Source of the DNA: Welwitschia mirabilis
Taxonomy: Eukaryota; Gnetophyta; Gnetopsida; Welwitschiales
Direction: 5' to 3'
Assembly (NCBI GenBank): GCA_051453625.1
Contig: JBOZIK010000001.1
Span: 226,039,348 to 226,103,347, forward strand
Length of the DNA: 64,000 bases
The position numbers were made by a program, and so were the translations under genes. Shown here in pieces: positions 24,004 to 36,259 of this stretch. The notes beneath the pieces are model-generated. The model was not told where the DNA came from. It saw nothing but the letters and a program-made list of their open reading frames with translations, and searched no databases. Every line of letters begins with the position of its first letter. Position 1 is the first letter of the stretch.

Positions 24004-26960
24004 ATGAGTCCTCATAAAGTTGGTGAACAATTATAATTATGAACCAAATTGAATAAGATAAATATTAAATAATGATATGTAAATGAAGTTCAAAAATCTC
24101 ATTATACAAAAGAAAATATCAAAATATAATAAACCAAATATTTTACCTTAACAAATGTTATAACTATGCTATTGTCTTGCTTATCATCTAAATAATAGTA
24201 TGGAAGATAGGCTTTTCAAAATCAGACTATGAAATCAGATGCCTACAACTATACTCATTAGAAAACAAGATCAAAACACTTATCCATGAGTTAGTTCCCC
24301 ATTTAAAACTTTTAGCGCATCAAAAAAATAGAGATTAAATGTTATATTAAGAAGAATCACCATGATATATAATCATAATAGCTTAGGTAAATGATGTGCA
24401 TGTATATTAAAAAAAGTGATAACTTAAAAATGATATTCATAGGTCAAACATTGAGTTTTTAAGCATAATATATAAGGGAAAATATATCAAAAATAACATT
24501 ATTTCCTTCATCCATGGTCTAATGAATTACTTGGACTACTCCTACAAGGAAAATAGACTATAAGTATTCTACTATTAAGTACATGATTTTTCAAACAATA
24601 TTCATAATGTATATATCACTCAAAGAATAGATGATCAAAATTATATTAGTACACTACAGATATGTCTCATAAAAATGTAAAAATGACCCTAAAAATTTTT
24701 TATTTTTTTCTCAAAATATCTCAAAATATATGTTTTGCCTCATCCCCTAAGGTGAATCAATATGTCTTCTATTGCATTAACATTAGAAGAAAAATAAAAG
24801 TTAAGTACAAGTAATCAAAATAAATAGGCTTAAAAGTAGTATTCTATGCATGAAAGAAGGGTAAAAAAGGGTAGAAAAACATGAATTAAAAAAATGATGA
24901 TGCTCAAAAAATATCTGTGTGTCATCCACCTAGTCATTTAGATGATAATATGGATGATAAAGCTTTATAAAAAGATGAGAAAAATTAGAAGTATTAGCAA
25001 AATAAATTAAGCTTAAATAGCATCAGGGAGGTTTTAGAAAGCTATCAAAAAGTCTAAGAGATGGAAAATGATTAAGAAGCATGATAAATCAAGGCATAAT
25101 AAAACAGGTAAATGCACCAAGTTAAGGGAGATTAGGAAATTTTCATAATCTCATAATTATTAAAATATAGGATGTGTTAAATTTCAAAAATAAATTAAAG
25201 AAAACTAAACTAAAAAAGACACTAAAAGAATGGATGGTAAGAATTATCATCATAAACTAAGGAAATTTATTTATAAAAAGAAAATTAACTTCTATAAATA
25301 AAAACTACAAATGAAAATAAAAATCAATAATAAAACCACTAAATCATTAAGTTCTACATATTTGTAATGAAAAAGTATGGAAATAGCTTTGAAATATCAA
25401 AGAAAATAACTTAAAAAAACAAAACAAAAACAAATACCTTAGGAACATGAAGAAGATTGTGTACCTATGCTAAATTCCAACCTAGTAAATCCCCATGGAA
25501 GAAATCATAAAATTACCTAATTAATGATGCATAATAGAATGCAAAAACATAATAAATTATTACTCAAATAGGTAGTAATTATGACAATGCTAAGTAACTA
25601 ATGTTTTCAATTCATGAATGATAAGACTAAAATATACTCGAAAATGGACTCACATGTTAACACTCTAAAACACACCCAAATCCTTAAAAGTGAAATAATC
25701 ATCTAGGAATACTATAAGCTCAATAAGTATAGCTAGGAAATAAGCAATGCCTTTAATAACACCAGGAACACCACTGATTCCATAGCCTTAAAGTATTTAT
25801 TATTCCATGCTGAAATGAGTGCAACACAATCAAAGAATTAAGAACTCATGAAACATGGTCAACTATTCCCTGTGTGGAGTTTTTATAGCTACCAACACCA
25901 CCAAAAATCCCTCTAAGGAAAATTTACCCTGGTGTAGTAGGACATCATAGTGATCATGTATGTAGTACAAAAACAATAGATTATGGTTGTGATACATTTT
26001 TTTTATTTTTTTTAAAGTACTTATTTAAAATAAATCCCACATGACCACATGCTCACAAATATAATGGTTAAAAAATGAGATGTAAGATAAGAAAAAACAC
26101 CCTCAAAGAACCAAAGACTTATATCATTGAGAGAAAACACAGAAAACTAAAGCATCTTCCTTCAAAAGAAAGTTCATAGAAATTTGCATGTCTTAATATT
26201 ATATTTTAATTACCTTAGTAAAAATTACTAGTTATGATGACTTTATAAAGTAACACATAAGTTAAATTTTAAAGATGTTTAAGTAATATCATGACATTCA
26301 CCAAAAGAATTAGCTAAGAAAGAATTCAAATAATGGTAAGAGGTCTTTCAAAACAATTTATTTTATCATGTTTAAGATTTGATAATTCATAGATTTATAA
26401 CCCTTATCCATTTTTTTGAATTTCTTTAGTGTTTAAATCAGAAACCTCAACTAAGCTATTAAAATGTACTTTATTAAAAAAATAAGGATGTAATCATCTA
26501 GAGGTTAATTTATTGAAATAAAAGTAAAAAGCAAAATAAAGAATAAAAACAACAACATAAAATCAAAATGAAATACAAAGCAAACTAAAAGAAAGTTTTA
26601 TTTAAATCTTAAAATCTATTCAACACTTTTATTGAAAAGGAGAAAAGAGAAATATTTATTTCTTAAAGCTATGATTATAAGATATTGAATTTTCTTATAG
26701 AAATAAGGACCAAATCATATATTCATTAATTTATAAAACATAAAAGATATACAACAACTTTTCATTAAAAACAGTTAGAGTTAAACACAATAAAAGGATA
26801 AAATAGTAATAGCATAAATATCAAAACTTAAATAAGAAATGATGAATTGATAAATTTCATTGATCAAAAATCTCTTATTCAAATGACATAAATCATGAGT
26901 ATCATAATATAATTCAGGTAAGGAATTACATAAAGAAAGAAAGATTTTGAAGTTTTTTAG
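24004..26960 (-). other. Element E 3' untranslated interior
   Basis: About 3 kb without a coding frame on either strand, rich in A on the plus strand. Parts align with the interior of the second E-like element (for example AGTGATAACTTAAAAA at 24415 and AGTGATAACTCAAAAA at 61847), so it belongs to the element. Open frames seen on the minus strand at 26781-27173 are partly shadow of the ORF upstream. Confidence 0.55.
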
Positions 26961-29560
26961 AATGAGTAGTAATATTATGAAGCTTTCTATCATGCAACTT
27001 AGGATATGGATTTTTATTAAAGAGATAAGAATTTTTCCAATTAACATAACCAAATGGCTTTTTGTCTCCCTAAGATGTATTAGCAATATAAGTGATAAAA
27101 AATTCATATAATTTATGAAAAAACAATCTCTTATCAAACTCATGATGTAAATAATTTGGAATATAAATTTCATTTAAAGCTTACTATTGAATATAAGAGA
27201 CATTAATGGTATAATTGGAAAACCAAATATTTTGAAGAAAATTATTAGCATGATTGATTTAGATAGGTTTAACTTACTTAAGAATCTTCTTAATGTTCAA
27301 TTTGAAGAATGGTTTTGGATCAAGAAGATAAGGTTTACCTAGTTTAGTATTCTAAGATATCCCAAGTCTTGTTTTTGAAAAGAGTAATCATTAAACGAAC
27401 AAGGTAAAGTGGATTTTTTAAAAGATTAAATGATGTAACTTTGGGTTTTACCTAGTGGTATAAGAGGAAAAGATTAAGATATTTTAGAAGTAGATTCCTC
27501 AAGGTGATGTGCTTCATTAAATTCAAGAAGAGGTATGTGATTTGGAGAATTATTTAAACATTCAAATGTTGGGATGGGGAGTGGGGGTTAGGGGAAAATG
27601 TTATCATTATCAAGGTTACAAGATAATGTGGACATAGAAGTAGAAGGAGGGATGTCATTTAAGGTTTTACATGGAAGTACAAGTGAAATAGTTGAAGAAA
27701 CATATGTAGAATATTTAAGTCGATTTGTTTCATTAAAAGGTATAAGTCTATTATCCATTAAGTGTAGTTTTTTTCCTATAGATTCTTCTTTATTTATATC
27801 CTCAACATTGTTGATTTCATCATTACTTGATTGAATGATTTCTTTACTTTGTTCATTATTATCTTTAATAATATTTCACCCTATTTTTCATTATCTTTAT
27901 CATTATTATTAACCACATCTTACTCTTCTTTATTAAACTCATTATTATTTTGTTAAGGATTATTTTCATTTTTTTAAGTTGGTGATTTCCTCAAAAGGAT
28001 CATTAAAAAGATAATAGAAATAAAAGTTCTTATTGTATTCATTATGTGTAAAAATATTTTCTTATGTTTCTTGAGTTAACCCTACTTCCTCTCCATTGAA
28101 TAATTATGTTAATTCTAAACTATAATCCTTTTTTTTTATGGAGTTATTGTTATTAACTATCATCTTAGAATATCGCCTAGATGACATTAGTGGATGAATC
28201 CCTTTCTTATGTAAATTCTCCATTGATTTCATTTCATTACTTAGTTTATCCCTTATTCTCATATGCTGAACTTCTTTTAAAGGATAAAATCCTTCATCCT
28301 CATCACAAAGTAAGTGAAATTTAGGAATATGATCTAATATATCAATATCATCATCATTATCTTCTTCCTCATCTTTCTCACTATCATTTTATTCTGTGCC
28401 ATTATTTTTTAATTCATTAGATTCAGTAGAATAATAATTGTAATTATTATGTTTATCATGGATTAAAAAATGTTCAAATTTTTTATGAGTTAATTCTTTT
28501 GTTTCATTCATATTTGAAAGGAAGTAAATGGAGTTATAAACATCATCCTCTAACAAATAGTTATCTTCATTTGTATTATTGAATAATGATGTTCCTTCAT
28601 CATTTTCCTTCATTTGTTGTCCATATCCTAGTAAGTGGAATGTTCTAGGTTGATTCATACTTTCATTTTTTATGTTGAAACAAGAATTGTTATTACTTAT
28701 TTCTAGATCCTCCTCATGATTCTCAAGGTGCGATGTAGTATAATAGGTTTAACTTGTAAAAGAAACTTAAGATTATTAAATTTGTAATAAATTTTATTTA
28801 AGAATCTCAATATTATTTTCTATCCTCATATTGGTATCTTCCAAGTTTTTATTAGTAATTTCTTTCTTCTTTTTTCTGTGGTTAAGTATTCTAGGGTATA
28901 GTTATTTTTTTCTTCATAGTAACTTATGGGAGATGGATCTTCCTTTTTATGACAATAGATAAAAGATGATTATTCTTCAAAATAGTTCATGGAAGATGAT
29001 TGGGATTCACTAAAACTATTATAGGATGTTTTACTAGATGAAGTAGAATTCATAAACTATTATACATTATCATTTTCATTTTCAAATAAATTTTGAAAAG
29101 AAGGATAGGAAAAATACAATGGTCAAAAAGAGTAAGGGGTCATAGTCTCAACATAATTTAAAGTTCCACAAAATTATTATTGAATTGTTTCTCTAAGTAT
29201 TCTATTTCCATTATTCTTAGAATTTATATGGTTTTACCTTCTTTCTTCAACTCTCATTTCAATCAATATTTCTTGAAATGGTCTGTTATCATTATTTTTA
29301 GAAGTGGATGGGAAGGATGAATAAGAAAAATTCATGGTTTTAAGCTCTATATCATCATTAGGAAATAAGTTAAAGGATTCTTCTTTTTCATGTCTCCTTC
29401 TAGCAATTAACTTTCTGATGGTAATGTTTACATTAAAGGGTTCTATTATGATTGTACTATGTAATGTTACTCATTAATGAAGAATAGGATAAAATGATTT
29501 TTCTCCTACTCTATTATTTTGACAACTACTTTTAAAAAATTTATTTCTAAATTTATCAAT
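26961..29560 (-). pseudogene. Unassigned acidic/proline-containing ORF of element E
   Basis: On the minus strand protein-like frames follow one another for about 2.5 kb. An 89-codon stretch at 28658-28389 (with MNQPRTFHLLGYGQQMKENDE) leads into an acidic run near 28370 (NDDDIDILDHIPKFHLL). Next are MDNRLIPFNETNRLKYSTY near 27760 and a proline-containing stretch (PNHIPLLEFNEAHH) near 27520. Last come GDKKPFGYVNWKNSYLFN and KLHDRKLHNITTHSKK near 27070-26970. Stops are few and mostly isolated. It has no RT, integrase, protease or zinc knuckle. By position it could be a gag-like or env-like protein; I recognise neither. Facing plus-strand frames are shadows. Confidence 0.5.
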
Positions 29561-29680
29561 GCAAAAAACATTTTATTTACATCTTAGAAATTATGTACCT
29601 TGGGTGTGCATACTTGTATTTTATTTATCATTGAGTAAGCCTTTTTTGTTATTTTTCTAATTGAGCTTCATTTCCTCAGA

Positions 29681-32600
29681 TGTCAGGACTTGGTTTTTGG
29701 GTTGTATCTAAAAGCATGAATTTTTTTATTTTTTTGTATTAGTAAATAAATTACATTTCATTACATTAGTTTAAATAACAAGATCAAACATTGTAATGAA
29801 ACAATTTTAGTTATGACTGAGAGATTTACATCTTAGTTCCTCACATGATTTACATCAAGTGAACTATATGATGATAGCTTACCTGACAAATTCCAAAACC
29901 AATCTTAAGGTTAATTAGACATCTCCATTAAAAGTCACGTAAAAAGTAGGTAGGTTTTAGTTAAGTGATTGGTTACACCAATAGCTAAGAAACCATACAT
30001 ATGTAATCCTTATTTGAAGGAATTTAGACCACACATAGTTCTATCTTAGACCTCATTCCAATCTTCAACAATATGCATGAGCATAAGATAGATTAAGGTG
30101 ATCTATACCAGTGGCATGTTGTAATACTAGGCATGAAAAAATGTAAGAAAATAAGACAATAACTCAATATTCAAATCACAATAATAAATGTCATACATGA
30201 ATATATATACAAGTGTATAGTAGCTATATGTAAAAATATAGGAGGTAGTTAGTCAAGAACTCTTGAGGTTATAAAATCTAGTTCTATTAAGGAATTTTAA
30301 TGCATGAATGATAACAATGCACATGTACATTAAGATAAATTAGATATATGGGTACCTTGGTATATAATATATATAGTGAACCTCCTCGATCACTTGTCCA
30401 TAATCATCCATTAGTACTTCTTGATTACCAAGCATAAGAGACCCCTCATATCTTACTATAACATCTTGATGGGTGTCAATCAGAGGGAAATATATTATAA
30501 TAGAGTGTTATTATAGCAAATTCATGTAGAAATAAAATTAATAAACACACATGCATATACACACATACACACACACACCATTCTGGTAGGTTACCTCATA
30601 ATTGCTCCATTTATAACATAACATAATAAATTTAATAATATATAATTATAAAATGTCAAATAAATATTTCAAATGCCACTAGTATTAATATACTTAGATT
30701 AATATAAGTCAAAGGAGAAAGATTACTAATTAAGTGCTTAATTATTTCAATGAGCATCATAGCATAATCACTATTAATATATCATCTTATGCATAAGATA
30801 ACAAGTAACTACTTGGAATATTAACTCATATGTATGAATATGTAAGAAATTATATTTAGGCATATATACCTAGAAAGCATTAAGAATACTAAATGAAACC
30901 ATTATCATTAGGGAACATGCTAAAACCTGCATCATTTTATAACTATACTATGCATACTATAATTGCATCAAATCATACTAAAAAAAATGATTATTAGTTA
31001 ACACATTCAACAACATCTAACATTTATTATGAATCAAATACTAAGGAACCCAGTGTAAGAAAGTATTCTATTGAAATAATTATAATAACAACATTATCTA
31101 TGGAGCCAAGATGAGTATTTAATCTTGTCCAAACACTTCATTTCGCTATGTTTCTATCCCTAACATTAACCAATTCTTAAGAATAAAATGATGTTTCCCC
31201 AATACTATAGATATGAGATAGGACAATATAAGATAATACAATATTATGCATGTAATATAAAATATTATAATATTATGTATATAATAAAATATAATTACAT
31301 ATATATATATATATATATATGATATAATTTTGATATACATACAATATAATATAATATTATATAATAAAATATAATTGTAGTAGAATATCATATAACTACA
31401 ATATAATATAATACAATAAAATGTAATATAATTTAATACATTATATTATAATACAATACAATGCTATACTATACTATATTTTATAATATACTATAATATA
31501 ATATAAGTAATTAACTTATTTAATTTTGAATCTATCAAGGAATAAAATTTTTTAGCTTTGATATCCACCCTCACATTCTATATCTGTAGAGAGTATATAT
31601 TTGTTCTAGTTTTCTCTAGAGAACAAATCAAGATGGTAATTTATTAACAAGTTGCATTCTATTCACAGAGGACTAAATAGCCTAGCCCCATCATGTAATG
31701 CTTTAAGGTCGCATACAAAGCCATCTGTTAGAAATGATGAATAGGCACTTAGGTTTGATTTACTATCGTGTGCAATAAGGGGTTATGAGTACAATACATT
31801 ATTATGTAAGCACAATGGTTCTAAAGGCTTGTTTTGAGTTTAAGAATAGGCCCTTAATGCTATGGTTCATCACATTAGAGGGAAAGCAAATAGGAAAACA
31901 AAATTACTAACTCAAACAATGAGTTGTTAAATACATTAATGCATCCTTCAATTATAAAATAGTGAGTAAATATACGACTAATGATTCTTACATCTACTCC
32001 AAGGAAGAATACAAGTGAAGTGTGATTGTATATGTTATTATTATGAACTCCAACATTTTGAATAGTTAAGAACTTATAATGTAACTACATTCCTGCTATA
32101 TTATTAGAGTAAATTGTTCCAACACTAGTAAAAATATGGTTTATTTGTGTGAAATAATGAGACGTCAATAAATTAGCATCGATAGACATTGGAATTTGTG
32201 ACCTAAAGGAAATTAGAGAAAATGAAGTCTTACACATATAATTAAACTATTAAATATGTGAAGGAAAACAAGATCAATTCCAAAAGAGGGAAAAAGAGAG
32301 AAAAACATGCAGATATTTAAAAGGAAAAAGATTCATAAAGCCTAAAAGATAAACGAGTAAAACACAAAGGAGTAAAAGCTCACGATCTAGGGCCACGAAA
32401 CATGAAGAAACCCTTACAGATAAAAATAAAACTAAACAAACAAGTGAGACTGAGAACTGACCTGGTTATGAAACAATCCAATCCTTTCACAATTAATTAT
32501 TAAAATAAACCGTAAGCGTCAAGGCTTTCTACTGTTCATGATGCAGGAAGCATAACATGTTGAAGGGGATCCAATCGCATCAAAGCTTGTGTGAATGAAT

Positions 32601-33795
32601 AAAATAATCGATCAAAGAGAGTGTGCGTGAAGAAAACTCCACCTTTCCAATAACATATTTTTGTCATTCTTCTTTTTAATAAGAAGAGATGAAATCTTGG
32701 ATGAAACTCTTTTGTGTGAAAACACTCATCCTGCTTTCTTTTGATAAAATGAAATACACACATGAATCCTCTTTCTGCAACAAACAAAGATCTCTAACCA
32801 TTTTTGGCAGATTCAAAATGATTGGTGGCCTGCAAGGGATTTCTCTGCCAAATTTTCGTCTTCTTTTAGAGGCTCCTAATGCACAGATTTCTAGGCTAGA
32901 TACCCAACCAGAATTCCAGAAAGAAACACAAGCATGATTTGTAATGGATACATGCTCCTCTTCTTTGCTTATTTCCTACAATATTGGGAGTTTGGATGAT
33001 CTCTGCAGAGTTCCTTAAATCCCAAAAGCAGTGTCGATCAAAGGGCTCGTTCCGAAAATATGAGCGAATAAAAGATCTGCAACACAATGCTACGATGAAA
33101 TCGCTTAAATCATTGAAAACAAGGCTCAGAAAGTCAACAACTTGAGGGCAACGACAAAGGATTCTTTTGAAATATTGAACGGGAAAGATGCCTGTGCAAG
33201 TGAACAAGTCTTTTAAAGAAGGAAAAATCATGGTAGCCGATAACGTTTCACTGAATATGCCCACTACATGACCTGATAAAATAGTAATAAGAGAAAACCT
33301 ACAATTCACAAAAATGTTTCAGCGGCCTCCGCAGGTCATCATAACCATAAACTTTGCATGATAGGTCTCCATTTCTTTCGTTTTTCCTTCGTCTTTTTTA
33401 AGCACTATGCAAATTTGCTATTTTTGTTTATTTTTGATGATATAATTATAATATAATATGATATAATACAATAATATAATTTAATACAATATAATGTGTG
33501 TATAATATTATGCATATCATAAAATGTATTAAAATATATTATAATATAGTATCATATAATATCACATATATGCAATATATTATAATATACGGTATATAAG
33601 ATAATATAATATTATATAATGTAATGTTTGTAACATTATGTACGGAAGATAACATAATGAAGTGTAATATAATAAAAATTATAATATTATATAATATATT
33701 ATAATATAACACAATGTAATATAATATTATACACATGTTTTGTATTTATTTCTATTATTTATTCATCTTCTTTTGTTTTCATTTCTAGCTAGGTA
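29681..33795 (-). mobile_element. Minus-strand relative of the giant LTR, inserted in E
   Basis: Read on the minus strand, the end at 29681 (CCAAGTCCTGACA) matches the LTR ends at 9136 and 13749. 29681-31510 aligns with the tail and AT satellite of those LTRs (for example the stretch with AAGAGACCCCTCATATCTTA at 30437). 33730-33790 again matches their GAACTAGAAATGAAAA region at 6100/11915. Between these lies 1.9 kb of unrelated, GC-richer DNA. There is no PBS at 29680, so this end faces host DNA: it is a solo or 3' LTR. The LTR start (it would read GGATTATTACA on plus) is not found. Confidence 0.68.
31511..33440 (-). other. Gene-like GC-richer insert in the LTR relative, with 137-codon open frame
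   Basis: This 1.9-kb stretch splits the AT satellite of the LTR relative. From 33340 to 32400 it is clearly richer in G+C and CpG than its surroundings. The minus strand holds an open frame of 137 codons (33309-32896) and, downstream, one of 84 (32787-32536). The first includes FKRILCRCPQVVDFLSLVF, faintly like the short helical repeats of mTERF proteins; I would not annotate it as such. CAG|GTCAGT near 32460 followed by a T-rich stretch could be an exon end and intron. It is unlike the GC-rich segment at 3541-4271, so a different host fragment seems to have been picked up. Confidence 0.45.
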
Positions 33796-34820
33796 GTATA
33801 TGAAGGATAAGTCCAATTTATTAATAATGTCAAGTTACATAGTTTTAAAAGGTTATAAAATTAGCCAACCTTGGTGTAATTTATTAAATAGAATGAATAA
33901 GAATGAGTTAAAAAAAAAAAACTAAAGGTTATAAACACTGTGTTTTAGAACTCCTTCACATATACTAGCCATAAGATAACAAGATGTAATAATGAAAATA
34001 AATGTGTAATAAATCATAAACTAACTAGACAAATAATATTTTGTGAAACTTATTATCCAATTTTCCACATTTGATTCAATGTAAAAGTAAGAGTAATATA
34101 TCATTTAGAATTTAATTCTTTTTGATGGAATAAAACAAGAACAAAGAGTGAGCTAATTTAAATATGTTCCCATTTGGTAAGTGTCCTAACTGAAATCTAT
34201 CATCTTAAAATTAAATTTGATAAAATTAAATTTAAATTAACATAAGATAAAACATGATATGTTTAACTAAACTCTAATTATTATCTATTGTATTAGATGA
34301 AATGGTCTCCTCATTGAGCCTTAGTTAGATGTTTAGTCGCTATGTGAATTACTCCTCGTTAGTCAGTTTTAGTTTGAAAGTACTTTATAACACTACCACC
34401 AACTATAAACTTAACTATTGAACTTCATTGATGTAATTTGTTCCTCATGTGCACTACTTGATGCCTAACTCCATGACAGTTGTGGTATATACATCGATGA
34501 AAACTATTTGAAAGACATATCTTTAAAAATGTATGTTTAACCTAATAATTAATCCATGCATATGAAAAAAAGATAATAAAAATAAAAGTAAAATAACAAA
34601 AATGAAACATGGAGGGGAAATGTGTAATTGAAAACTCATCCATTCTAGGTAAGCTCACGTTATTACCTCTCTCTTTACAGGCAGTTTAACAAAAAAAAAA
34701 AAAAAAAAAACCTAAATTTTNNNNNNNNNNNNNNNNNNNNNNNNNNNNNNNNNNNNNNNNNNNNNNNNNNNNNNNNNNNNNNNNNNNNNNNNNNNNNNNN
34801 NNNNNNNNNNNNNNNNNNNN
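33796..34820. other. Unassigned DNA ending in a poly-A run and a 100-N gap
   Basis: 33796-34720 shows no coding frame and no match to the LTR family that I can see. It ends in 20 A (34691-34710) before exactly 100 N (34721-34820), the usual filler for a gap of unknown size, so contiguity across it is not assured. Confidence 0.6.
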
Positions 34821-35610
34821 TAGTGCTAGAAGCAATCATAATCATTGGAAATTATGCTCAGACCTACATCATTGTATAACTGTACTATGCACACTATAAC
34901 TACATTAATCATACTAAAAGCAACATGATTATTAGTCAAGAACCAATAACATCTAACATATATTATAAATAAACTATTGAATAACTAAGTATAAGAAAGC
35001 ATTCTATTGATATAATTATAGTAACAACATTAATTAAGGTGTCAAAGATGAATATTTAATCCTATCTAGACACTTGCTTCATCGTGCATCTATTCCTAAC
35101 ATTAACCAACTCTTAAGAATAAAACCATTTTTCCCTAATATTATAGATATGAAATAGGATAGTATAAGATAATATATTATCATGCCTATAATATAAAATA
35201 TCATAATATTATGCATATAATACAATATAATATAATATATATGTGATATAATTTTGATGTACATACAATGCAATATAATATTATATAATAAAGTATAATG
35301 GTAGTAGAATATAGTATAACTATAATATAATGTAATACAATGAGATGTATTATGACATATAATATAATACATTACAATATGATATAATATTATTACAATA
35401 TAATATAATTTAATACAATAATATAATATAATATAGTATAAATAACATTAAGACTAAGAAATAACACAATGCAATATCATATAATTTATTATAAAATAAC
35501 ATAATGTAATATAATATTATATTATAACATAACATAGTATATTATAATGTAATAATATAATAATACTATATATATGTGTTATGTAATATAATACATTAAC
35601 TAGCGAACCT
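34821..35610 (-). repeat. Second partial copy of the giant-LTR family in E
   Basis: 34850-35240 aligns base by base with 30900-31270 (for example TATGCACACTATAACTACATTAA against TATGCATACTATAATTGCATCAA, and CCTAACATTAACCAA at 35095/31160). It runs into the same AT satellite and stops near 35610. Its left part is hidden by the gap. With 29681-33795 it may be the other LTR of one minus-strand element or a separate fragment. Confidence 0.65.
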
Positions 35611-35689
35611 TCTAACAAAAATTATTCAAAATCAAGATGGGTGAGGACAAAAGATGGAAAAACATAAAATGTCTATATGTTGTTCTTAT

Positions 35690-36190
35690 CATCAATCTAA
35701 TTCTCCTTTTTATATATTCATCTTATCAGTTGCTATAGTACCTTTTTTTTCATCATTTTAATACTCTATTTTATTTTATTTCTATATTCCCCTCTTCCTC
35801 CTTTAATATCGACTTTATCCACTATTCTTTTCACTTTATATTATTTATTTATTTATTTATTTCTATTCTTTCTTTTCTATATATCTGCTCTCTTATTTTA
35901 TTTATATCTTTTCTTGCTCTTTCTTCTATCCTTTTATGTATATTTACTGATCTTTTACTTCTCTCCTCTACATTTGCATTGCTCTTACTTTTTTCCTTTA
36001 TCTTACCATTATTATGTACTTCATTCCCCTTTATCTTACTTCACTCATTCTTACTTTATATTTATATACATTTCCTACTGTATTTATATCTTTGATCTAT
36101 CTTATTTTATACCATTAATTTATTCTCCTTTTATTCCATTATTCAATGTTTTTACATACTCCTCTTTTCTCTTTTTTATTTATAGATATA
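35690..36190. repeat. Pyrimidine-rich low-complexity tract
   Basis: About 500 bases of T with C and A on the plus strand, with little G and short TTTA and TCTTT repeats. The 113-codon open frame across it (35914-36255) is F/Y/S/L-rich because of this composition and is not taken as a gene. Confidence 0.75.
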
Positions 36191-36259
36191 CTCTCTTTGA
36201 TTGTTTGGAATTCAATTATAGGGCTATATTACATTCATGTAGGAGAAAGACCTAAGCAT

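Noticed and set aside
27598-27834. Plus-strand 78-codon frame in element E
   Set aside because: It is the reverse of the minus-strand ORF, which continues through the same bases.
31146-31391. Minus-strand open frames in AT satellite (also 33539-33736 and 35079-35372)
   Set aside because: They are I/Y/L repeats from translating AT pentanucleotide arrays.
32689-32937. Plus-strand 82-codon frame opposite the gene-like minus-strand block
   Set aside because: It overlaps the better minus-strand frame and ends without a recognisable domain; most likely a shadow.
32896-33309. mTERF-like protein from the stretch with ILCRCPQVV
   Set aside because: One short resemblance only; no repeated helical units can be traced on either side. 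Kept as an unassigned frame.
35914-36255. 113-codon plus-strand frame rich in F, Y, S and L
   Set aside because: It follows from a pyrimidine-rich tract and has no domain.
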